DNA of 64,000 nucleotides from the NCBI GenBank assembly GCA_009760885.1, contig CM019713.1:5834996-5898995 (forward strand). Direction: 5' to 3'. Source of the stretch: Achatina immaculata (taxonomy: Eukaryota; Mollusca; Gastropoda; Stylommatophora; Achatinidae). How positions within the stretch are numbered: position 1 is the stretch's first letter; each line of letters starts with the position of its first letter. Below, piece after piece: positions 56,586-64,000 of the stretch. The position numbers and the translations under genes were made by a program. Under the pieces are notes generated by a model. That model made no database searches. It was not told the origin of the DNA and saw only the letters and a program-made list of their open reading frames with translations.

Positions 56586-56689
56586 AGAGAAAAGCAGAAG
56601 AGAAAAAAAAAGAGCTAGAGGTAGACAGTGAAGTAGATTGGAAGATAACATACCAGAGTGGACAGGATACAGCCTGGCTGAGTGCACCA

Positions 56690-57012
56690 TCGAGACAGAG
56701 AGAGAGACAGAGAGAGAGAGACAGAGAGAGAGACAGAGAGAGACAGAGAGAGACACAGAGAGACAGAGAGAGAGACAGAGAGAGACAGAGACAGAGAGAG
56801 AGACAGAGACAGAGAGAGACACAGAGAGAGACAGAGACAGAGGGAGACAGAGAGAGACAGAAACAGAGAGACAGAGACAGAGACACAGAGAGAGACAGAG
56901 ACAGAGAAAGACAGAGAGACAGACAGAGAGAGAGACAGAGAGAGACAGAGACAGAGAGAGATAGAGAGAGACAGAGAGACAGAGACAGAGAGAGACAGAG
57001 ACAGAGAGAGAG
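56690..57012. repeat. (GAGACA)n-type microsatellite
   Basis: About 320 bp of GAGA and GACAGA units. The Arg/Glu/Thr-rich plus frames and Ser/Leu/Cys-rich minus frames are repeat translations. Confidence 0.97.
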
Positions 57013-57630
57013 AGCTGGAGATTCATTACCATCAACTTTTGTACCGAAGACGGCAAACAAAGATGGTGAGTTATGATGACGATCTGGCAAACTGAAGATC
57101 GACTGCGTTGCATGCATAAACAGCATAACTAAAACAAGCAACCGCTGTGTACATGCTATCCGTTCCGATCCAGTCCACATATCTCCGCCACTCGGAATGA
57201 TCCACCCCATCATAAACACCGCCTGTGTTTTCTTACTCTGCTCGAGCCTGCGTGGAATGTTTTCGGAATGGGTCAATTCCTAGTTTTGCGGATTCGTCAC
57301 TGTGTTTGATAACATGCAGCAAGAAACATGTTCTGCTTTCACATGCAGCGAGAAGATTCCTTGTGCTTTCCTTTCATTCGTCATCTTTCATATTTCTTGT
57401 TTATTTCTTTCATTCTAATACGTTCTTCTCATTTCCTTCTTATCCTCCATGGTATATTCTGCTTCCTCAATTTCTTTTTTCTGTAAGAAACAGACAAAAA
57501 CCAGACTTTTTCACTTGCTGGCCTTCATTACTGTCATTAGAATACTAATTCCTTATTTCCTTTTATTTTCTATAATTCTTCTAATTCATATTATTTTTAT
57601 ATATCTTCTTATCTTTTTCTTCAACTATAC
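57013..57630. other. anonymous sequence
   Basis: T-rich 3' half. Nothing recognised. Confidence 0.4.
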
Positions 57631-57631
57631 C

Positions 57632-58045
57632 AGGGGTGACCAACTGGCGACATGCGAATGTTATCACAGAAATAACATTTCGGCGGCTCAGAAAGAATGA
57701 CTGTAATTCTAGCAGATCAAAATATGGCGTCTTGGTAAAGAATGACTATAATTCTAACAGATTAAAATATGGCGTCTTGGTAAAGAATGACTATAATTCT
57801 AACAGATTAAAATATGGCGTCTTGGCAAGAATTACCGTAATTCTAGGAGATCAAGATATGGCGTTTTGACAAGAATGACCGTAATTCTAGGAGATCGAAA
57901 TATGGCGCTTTGGAAAGAATGGCCGTAATTCTAGGAGATCAAAATATGTCACTTGGCAAGAATGACCATAATTCTAGTAGATCAAAATATGGCGCTTTGG
58001 CAAGAATGACAATAATTCTAGCAGATCAAGATATGGCAGGTTGGC
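57632..58045. repeat. 45-bp minisatellite, about 8 copies (ATCAAAATATGGCG family, locus 2)
   Basis: Unit GATCAAAATATGGCGCTTTG followed by GCAAGAATGACCGTAATTCTAGCA, period 45, homologous to the 52.3 kb array (shared ATCAAAATATGGCG, TTTGGCAAGAAT, ACC.. and TTCTAGCA blocks). The array is preceded by ACCAGGGGTGACCAACTGGC at 57632, which resembles a hAT terminus (CAGGGGTGNCCAAC). Confidence 0.95.
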
Positions 58046-58067
58046 AAGAACTAACACAGCGATAAAA

Positions 58068-58260
58068 AAGGCAAGTGGTAAAAATTTCCATTTCCATGCC
58101 ATTAAGGCATATAGGGGATACGGTGTTAGGCCCGTATTTACGCGACCTTCGGGCACATGAAACTGTGATGTGGTCAGTATCACGTCCGGCCGCATTTACC
58201 TTCCCAGATTTCTCTGGTACCCAAATTTACAGTCTGAGTTGACCCCGGATCCTTTTTGTT
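58068..58260 (-). mobile_element. SINE-1 copy, head-less
   Basis: Minus strand: ACCAGAGAAATCTGGGAAGG, TAAATGCGGCCGGACGTGAT, ACTGACCACATCACAGTTTC, ATGTGCCCGAAGGTCGCGTA, AATACGGGCCTAACACCGTA and GCCTTAATGGCATGGAAATG. The tRNA-like head is missing. Confidence 0.85.
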
Positions 58261-58305
58261 GTGTACCACAGCGATATTAGATAAAAAAATATTAAGGCCT
58301 GCAAT

Positions 58306-58756
58306 GTTTTATTATCATCATTATCATGTGCCGTGCCGACTGGCGTTGGCTATTATGCTTCTCCAGAGTACGCGATCCTTCATGCATGCCATCAGCTCAG
58401 TTGGTGATCTCCTCTCACACCATCCCGTCAGACTGTTCAGTATCATTTCTCTTGGTCTTCCTCTTGATCTTCTTCCTTCTATTTTTCCTGTTGTTATAAT
58501 ATTTTCAATGCCCCCTCTTCTCATTGCATGTCCTATGAAAGTACATTGTCTCTCTCTTATCTTTTTGACAAGGTTTTTTGTCTCTCCAGTTCTTCTCCTA
58601 CATTCTTCATTAGTTATTTTTGCTGTCCAGGGGATTCGCAACATTCTTCTAATAAACCACATTTCTGCTGCTTCCAATGATTTTTGTGCAGACTTGCCTA
58701 TTGTCCATGATTCACTTCCATATAACAAGATAGGTTCAATAGATAGGTTTTATTAT
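58306..58756 (-). pseudogene. LINE-E C-terminal fragment with perfect 10-bp target-site duplication
   Basis: An open minus-strand frame (58728-58324) encodes MLYGSESWTIGKSAQKSLEA, AEMWFIRRMLRIPWTAKITN, EECRRRTGE.., IRERQCTFIGHAMRRGGIEN, IITTGKIEGRRSRGRPREMI, LNSLTGW and VLWRSIIANASRHGT. This is the region after the RT catalytic box in RTE-like LINEs, uninterrupted for about 134 codons. The tail is ATGATAATGATGATAAT. GTTTTATTAT flanks both sides (58306-58315 and 58747-58756). Confidence 0.93.
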
Positions 58757-59224
58757 GAAAATGTAATTTATTTGATTAAAACTAACATCAAATCAAAATA
58801 TATCAAAGAAATTACTCTGTAATTTAGAAACAAATAGTGACTGGGTTAGAAATATGATACTTGGTATTTTATTTAAACTTTGGCCAAATATCGCTTTGAG
58901 CATTATTTTGTGTAAGAATGCAATATCTACCAACCCTGCCGGGGTTTGCTCTGGAGTGGAATAGTTAAAAGCGGACTTACACAAATTTCTTAACTTCGGA
59001 GCAAGTAAAAAAATACTTATAAAAAAACCTGAAAAAAAAAACTTAAAAACAGTCAATTCATCTTTATTTTCATAACCGTCACTTTCTCTCATTTTTATGT
59101 AAATCGGCCAAAAAATAGGTGATTTGTATGCGGGCCGCCACTCGATTTTCGTATACAGTTGTGCCCCTTGAGGATACTGAAGTTAAGATACCCTAGCGTC
59201 GATTGTATATAATCTCTGTTATGT
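58757..59224. other. anonymous sequence
   Basis: GCGGGCCGCCA near 59131 is reminiscent of hAT-type sub-terminal sequence but isolated. Nothing else. Confidence 0.35.
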
Positions 59225-60030
59225 ATATTGAGATAACAGCAAAACTTAAATGACAGTGAAAACTATAGCAGTAAGAACTTAAATACTTAAGTAATGGAGG
59301 AAACTATAACAGTAATAACCTAAATATTTAAAAGATAGAAGAAATTATAACAGTAAGGACTTAAATATTTAAATGACGGGGAAAACTATAATAATGAGAA
59401 CTTAAATAATGGAGGAAACTATAACAATGAGAACTTAAATGATGGAGGAAACTATAACAGTAATAACCTAAATATTTAAAAGATAGAAGAAATTATAACA
59501 GTAAGGACTTAAATATTTAAATGACGGGGAAAACTATAATAATGAGAACTTAAATAATGGAGGAAACTATAACAGTAATAACCTAAATATTTAAAAGATA
59601 GAAGAAATTATAACAGTAAGGACTTAAATATTTAAATGACGGGGAAAACTATAATAATGAGAACTTAAATAATGGAGGAAACTATAACAGTAAGAACTTA
59701 AATATTTAAATGACGGGGAAAACTATAATAATGAGAACTTAAATAATGGAGGAAACTATAACAGTAAGAACTTAAATATTTAAATGACGGGGAAAACTAT
59801 AATAATGAGAACTTAAATAATGGAGGAAACTATAACAGTAAGAACTTAAATATTTAAATGACGGGGAAAACTATAATAATGAGAACTTAAATAATGGAGG
59901 AAACTATAACAGTAAGAACTTAAATATTTAAATGACGGAAGAAATTTTAACAGTAATAACTTAAATATTTAAATGATAGAAGAAATTACAGCAGTTTAAA
60001 TGGTTGAGGAAATTATAACAATAAGAATCT
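59225..60030. repeat. higher-order minisatellite, about 37-bp subunits in 74- and about 117-bp units
   Basis: Subunits: GGAGGAAACTATAACAGTAAGAACTTAAATATTTAAATGA and CGGGGAAAACTATAATAATG-AGAACTTAAATAAT make a 74-bp dimer repeated at least five times over 59560-59935. Upstream (59440-59650) a third subunit (TAAAAGATAGAAGAAATTATAACAGTAAGG) makes a trimer repeated about three times. Confidence 0.93.
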
Positions 60031-60155
60031 GTAGTCGAAAAATGAAAAATGCAGTTACTTGAATAGAGCAGTTTTCAAATATTTGTGTGTGTGTGAGTAT
60101 GAGAGAGAGAGAGAGAGAGGGAGAGAGCGAGTGAGTGAGAGACACACACACACAC
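60031..60155. repeat. (GT)n, (GA)n and (CA)n microsatellites
   Basis: GTGTGTGTG at 60084, (GA)n at 60099-60125, CACACACACA at 60144-60157. Confidence 0.93.
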
Positions 60156-60157
60156 AC

Positions 60158-60575
60158 ATGACAAGAATAAATAGATAGTAAAACTGATTGTAAATGAAGA
60201 GAAAGTGAATTTTGAGAATGTGAATTTTCCAGGATTGATTCTGAAGCCTCAGAAATGACCAGTTTGGATCTCGCCGTAGTAAAAAAAATGCTTGCTTGTT
60301 TCAGTGACCGATTTATGCAGAATGCAGCATAGCTGGAGTCAGCCATGAGACGTACTGCTCAGCAAGACGACTCGCAGCCAAGCTGCAGAACAGGCAATAT
60401 TTGCCTGGTTCAGCAATTGTCTTCTTTGGACGAAAAAGTGGCAATAACATAAAATATATGTCTGAAATTCTGAACATCAGCCTTCATCTGTTTGGGTTAA
60501 TTTTCCTTTGGTCGGGAAGGATTTCTACATGAACGAACTCAACGAGTGTTTATCGAGGATAAACTGGGTAAGAAG
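60158..60575. other. anonymous sequence
   Basis: Nothing recognised. Confidence 0.35.
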
Positions 60576-60577
60576 GA

Positions 60578-60665
60578 AACACGTTTTTATTTTCACTTGC
60601 TAAGGAATTTGGCACGCAGACCCGTCTGACATTCTGCCCTTTATCTCTCAACGTTCATTCTAATG
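60578..60665 (-). mobile_element. dispersed repeat K, copy 2
   Basis: Plus strand TTTTTATTTTCACTTGCTAA, TTGGCACGCAGACCCGTCTG and ACATTCTGCCCTTTATC match 41738-41815. No tetranucleotide tail here. Confidence 0.5.
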
Positions 60666-60676
60666 CATTTATTCAA

Positions 60677-60900
60677 CAGTGGTTCTTAACCTGGGGTCTC
60701 TGGACGCCGGGAGCAGAAGGATTTTTTTTAACGATCCAGGATACAGATGATGGAATGACTTAATTTAGAAATGGAATTCTCAGAATTCTAAAAATTGTGG
60801 AGTTTGGGTTCTATTTATTGGTTTATTTCTAATGAGAAACCCACAGCTCTCATGCCTGAAAGAAGATCCACGGATAGAAAAGTTAAGAACCACCGATATT
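60677..60900. mobile_element. hAT-like MITE, copy 2
   Basis: Left end CAGTGGTTCTTAACCTGGGG and right end AAAGTTAAGAACCACCG (reverse complement CGGTGGTTCTTAACTTT) are hAT-type terminal inverted repeats. Internal GGGTTCTATTTATTGGTTTA, TTTCTAATGA is shared with copy 1 at 29.2 kb. About 224 bp and no transposase. No clean 8-bp duplication seen. Confidence 0.75.
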
Positions 60901-60949
60901 AGCTCTTCTGTTATATACGTATAACGAACAGCAATGAGGGTGAAGGTCC

Positions 60950-61454
60950 GGCCCGATCTGTCAGTCAGAGACCCATAGCTGACATGTTATCGTCAGAGAT
61001 GGCGAACCACTGCCGACCAAAGACCCTATCCTATCTCTCCTTTGGTACCCTCAGTAACAGGTCAAACCTGGCTAACAGGGCAGGGATCGCTATGGTCAAC
61101 CAAGAATACAGGCTAAAGCCCTGTGATACTCTGAACCCCTTGTGGTCCTCTCGTGGATCTCGTGTGGTCTTTTCGGGGACCACACAGGGGACCACGGGAC
61201 CTAACGAGGACCACAGGCGTGAATTCAGTAGGATCACAGTGCGGTTTTTGGTGGTAGAAGCGAACGAAGAAGAAGAAGAAGAAGCTATGGTCCCCGTGGC
61301 AGTGGAGTCTGCTAAAAAAATTTTGCGCCCCCACTCCCGCAGATTTTTAGATCCACCCATGGACTGAAAAAAAATTAGCCGCCATAACCTACTTTCATAT
61401 CAGCACCAAGCTATGCCTCAATATCTTCACCGCATCGACTGCAAAAATATTGAC
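60950..61454 (+). mobile_element. dispersed repeat S3, copy 3, carrying a nested insertion
   Basis: S3 blocks TCAGTCAGAGACCCATAGCT, AAGACCCTATCCTATCTCTC, CTCAGTAACAGGTCAAACCT and then, after an interruption, GTGGCAGTGGAGTCTG, TCCACCCATGGAC, ATGCCTCAATATCTTCACCG, CATCGACTGCAAA. The interruption 61098-61283 is bounded by GCTATGGTC on both sides. Unlike the other two copies, the S3 end here passes into an inverted LINE-H piece before the final (GAA)n. Confidence 0.72.
61089..61292 (+). mobile_element. nested (GAA)n-tailed insertion with 9-bp target-site duplication
   Basis: About 186 bp starting AACCAAGAATACAGGCTAAA and ending GTTTTTGGTGGTAGAAGCGA, ACGAA and (GAA)n at 61266-61283. It is flanked by GCTATGGTC at 61089-61097 and 61284-61292. 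Other S3 copies lack this segment. Its internal GTGGTCCTC..GGGGACCAC repeats are partly self-complementary. The (GAA)n tail suggests copying by LINE-H type machinery. Confidence 0.8.
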
Positions 61455-61604
61455 GGAAGAGTTGCAGCATCAGATCATTAGATGGTGGATTATGATGGTC
61501 AGTCCAAAGTTTCCTGTACTGATGTTTCATTATAGTTTTGGCATAGCTGTATGTGATGGGGTGTTTCCAGGATGACAGAAGAAGAAGAAGAAGAAGAAGA
61601 AGGC
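61455..61604. pseudogene. LINE-H fragment, inverted, followed by sense (GAA)n tail
   Basis: The minus strand 61565-61455 encodes HPITYSYAKTIMKHQYRKLW, TDHHNPPSNDLMLQLFRQ, nearly identical to the inverted part at 49.7 kb. Immediately after, on the plus strand, comes GATGACAGAAGAAGAAGAAG (61572-61604), the 3' tail in sense orientation. Inverted body plus sense tail again fits twin priming with a very short 3' part. Confidence 0.75.
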
Positions 61605-62955
61605 AGAACAGTAATAAAATATGAAATTATATTGAGGTACCAGGGTGCTACATATTAACAGCGTCTTCGCGCGCGTCTTTGTTTTCTGAAGAAATCTTGC
61701 ACATGAATATTTCATTGGAACGCAAACCATCTGCCGTAAGCAGGCTATAATTCTGACAAATACAAGCAGCAAGTTTCTTTTCAAATTTTCCCAATGTGTG
61801 CCCTGCACTTCGTCATATTATCAAAACCTCTGTCGTTATACAGCATTTTTAACACAACAAGAAAACAACAAGCAAAGTTTTAAAGCAATTTTCCAGCTCT
61901 AATGTTTATTTTGCTCCGAGCAATCAACGCTCACTTTATAAACCAGGTGAGTCCACCGGACGGCCGAGGGTGGAGCCGCCTCTAGACACAGAAGTCAGCT
62001 GTGAATATCTCATTGTAAACAACAGCAGAGCAAAACAGGTGCCCAGCTGCCTTGGAGGTCAGTCACTTCTGATAAAGGCTGGCTGAGAAAACCGCGTACA
62101 ACACTCAAAACGAACGGAAAGCAAAGGGAAAGAACAGATGATAATGGTTCTTTTCTGTCAGTAAATTCTCGCTTTCTCATCAAATGATACCTTCAGAAAG
62201 ATTCGGACTGATTAAATATATGTGTGTACATGTGTACTGATCCTCGTGTGTGTACATACAGAGAGCAGAGCATGGGAATATGTCACTAAATCTGTTAGAA
62301 ACAAAATATATCACAGACAAGGCAGCCGTTTTGATGAGCGATAAAAATAACTTTCCACTGCTTTAGGACATTTACTATTTCGGCTTTATCGCGTCTGGTA
62401 GGACCCGTTTCCACCAGGTGTTTCCACCATCCCTCGAACAGTAGCAGACAGCCATAAACAGTCCATCATAATCCTAGCGGAATTCAGATCTCTTATCTGG
62501 TCATGTCGGAATAAGGCCATGTTTGATAACAAAGTTTTTACGCCAGAAATTTTTCTGTCTATCTTCCAAAACAAATTGTTACGGCTTTCTGCTAGTTTTT
62601 AACACCTATGTGGAATATTGAAGTCCCTTTTGGTTTTTGTGTGTGTATGTGTGTTTTGACAACGACGCAGTTTTAGTTTCACAACACTGATTATTCTATA
62701 ACCCTGTTTGTATATAACTATGCACTCAGGTGTACCTATCATCCAAATCACTATCATCTCATGTTTTGTTAAAGCCCACCATTTCATTATTTCACTTCAC
62801 GGGCAATCACCTTCACCTCACGTTATTTGCACACGATTTGTAACTATCAGACAAATAAACTTCATTTTAAAAAAAAAAAAACGGCGGTCCTTCCAGTTTG
62901 GTCCTGCCAGTGAAGCTAAAAAAAAAAGGTGTAGATTTTAAAGTAGACTTTTCAA
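61605..62955. other. anonymous sequence, about 1.35 kb
   Basis: Only an A run at 62867-62881 and GTGTGT patches near 62220 and 62640. No coding or transposon motif recognised. Confidence 0.4.
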
Positions 62956-62957
62956 GA

Positions 62958-63200
62958 TACAGGTAGTGAGTGGCGTAGCTGTTAGTGATCTTGTCTGCCA
63001 TTGCGAGGTCTGTGGTCTGTGGCTGAAGTCCGGCCCGAAGCCCTACATTCATCCTGCTGTAGGAATTAGTACCCTATCTAGAGCTGGAGGATGAAAGACG
63101 GCTGGACCTGGTGTTGACTACACTGTTCAGTCGTGGGCTGACAGTTCAAGGACAATATCGGCACTAACATCATACCCGTTAAGTTAAGGTTACCAGTTTT
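62958..63200 (+). mobile_element. SINE-2 copy, diverged head
   Basis: Head with AGTGGCGTAGCTGTTAGTGA (A-box-like) and a weak B-box (GGCTGAAGTCCGGCC). Body CATCCTGCTGTAGGAATTAG, TACCCTATCTAGAGCTGGAG, GGATGAAAGACGGCTGG, GGGCTGACAGTTCAAGGACA and ATATCGGCACTAACATCATA. Confidence 0.78.
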
Positions 63201-63234
63201 CAAGGAAAGATACATGAGTTCTCCTCTTTTTCGA

Positions 63235-63235
<1 letters not shown>

Positions 63236-63275
<40 letters not shown>

Positions 63276-63540
63276 CCCACCATCAAATTCATTCCTGTTA
63301 ATCTTAATCTCTTATGCCATTTTTCCTACAATCTCATTTGCTCTCTCAACCACTTTCTCCCTCTTTCTTTTTTTTCTTCCTAAAGGACACAGTTTCAAAC
63401 AAGCTAAACGTACCCAACACATCTCAGTCCTAGAAAATAATATTCGCTCTCTCACTCACTCACTCACACACCCACATTCCCTCTCTCCTTCTCTCTCATA
63501 CACTTTCTCTTTCACTCTCTCACTCTCACTTCTCATTTTC
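63236..63540. repeat. (CT)n and CT-rich tracts
   Basis: (CT)n at 63238-63274, then CTCTCACTCACTCACACACC-type sequence at 63448-63535. Confidence 0.93.
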
Positions 63541-63607
63541 TTCTACTCCTTTTTTTTCCCTTCAACTTTTGTGCCCATCTTTTCCATATTCCTTTCTCAT
63601 TGGAGAC

Positions 63608-64000
63608 AAGTCACACGTTTATAGACGACAACCCACATATTTATAAAAGACAGCCTCCCCCCCCCCTCCATGTTTATCGACGACAACCCACATGTTTATC
63701 GAAGACAACCAACATGTTTATAGACGACAACCTACATGTTTATAGACGAAAATCCACATTTTTTTTTTTACGACAATCCACATGTTTACAGACGACAACC
63801 CACATATTTATAGATGACAACCCACAGATTTATGGACAACAACCAACATAGACGACACCACACATATTTATCTATGACAACCCACATGTTTATAGACGAC
63901 AACACATATGTTTATAGACGACAACAGTCCACATCTTTATAAAGACGACATCCCACATATTTATCGACAGCTACCTACATGTTTATAGACGACAACCCCC
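63608..64000. repeat. 22-bp minisatellite, at least 17 copies, running off the window
   Basis: Unit GTTTATAGACGACAACCCAC plus AT. Variants ATTTAT, TCGACG and AGACAG occur, and a C run (63657-63668) lies in the second unit. The array is not closed at 64000. Confidence 0.95.

Noticed and set aside
56458..57276. 272- and 222-codon minus-strand frames and plus-strand RERDRERE frames
   Set aside because: Translations of a (GAGACA)n microsatellite fused to a LINE-A 3' end; no independent coding signal.
59110..59160. hAT element near GCGGGCCGCCACTCG
   Set aside because: Only one short hAT-like word, with no paired terminus found.

Overview
This window reads as non-coding DNA from an animal nuclear genome. 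It is AT-rich, has no prokaryote-style gene packing, and is dominated by 5'-truncated non-LTR retrotransposons, tRNA-derived SINEs, microsatellites and an unusually large number of minisatellite arrays. The styles of the LINE families (RTE-like ORFs ending in a short-repeat tail, and an RNase H-bearing LINE with a (GAA)n tail) and the SINE bodies suggest a lophotrochozoan, most likely a mollusc. That placement is an inference from general knowledge and I could not test it. I recognise no convincing host protein exon, rRNA, genuine tRNA gene or CRISPR array. Letters for repeat families (LINE-A, SINE-1 and so on) are local labels.

Layout. Positions 1-9.4 kb hold a SINE, LINE 3' ends and several minisatellites, one of them interrupted by a LINE-A 3' end. 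Positions 9.4-22 kb are mostly anonymous, with scattered arrays, one decayed LINE reverse transcriptase (14.9-16.2 kb) and a perfect 25-bp x 10 array (19.5 kb). Positions 22-25.3 kb carry a tandemly duplicated composite of two LINE 3' ends in (TA)n, then a roughly 35-unit 34-bp satellite. Positions 27-34.8 kb contain at least five LINE relics, including the longest LINE-A copy (endonuclease plus reverse transcriptase). Positions 35-45.3 kb hold SINEs, an RNase H relic and the best preserved LINE in the window (LINE-B, 41.9-43.2 kb, perfect 14-bp target-site duplication). Positions 45.8-58 kb are mainly minisatellites and microsatellites with LINE pieces, including an inverted LINE and a long palindrome. 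Positions 58-64 kb hold a LINE-E copy with a duplication, a higher-order minisatellite, a hAT-like MITE, a nested insertion and an array that runs off the window end.

Nothing here works as an operon or pathway. The elements relate as parasites and debris: several LINE families end in the same sort of microsatellite tail, two SINE types share a central body, and some elements are nested. Direct repeats of 7-14 bp around many LINE copies let their insertion boundaries be placed to the base. The most unusual features are one minisatellite family present at two separate loci (52.3 and 57.7 kb), the chimeric duplicated element at 22-23.5 kb, the 320-bp palindrome at 54.4-54.7 kb, and two LINE copies with inverted 5' segments.
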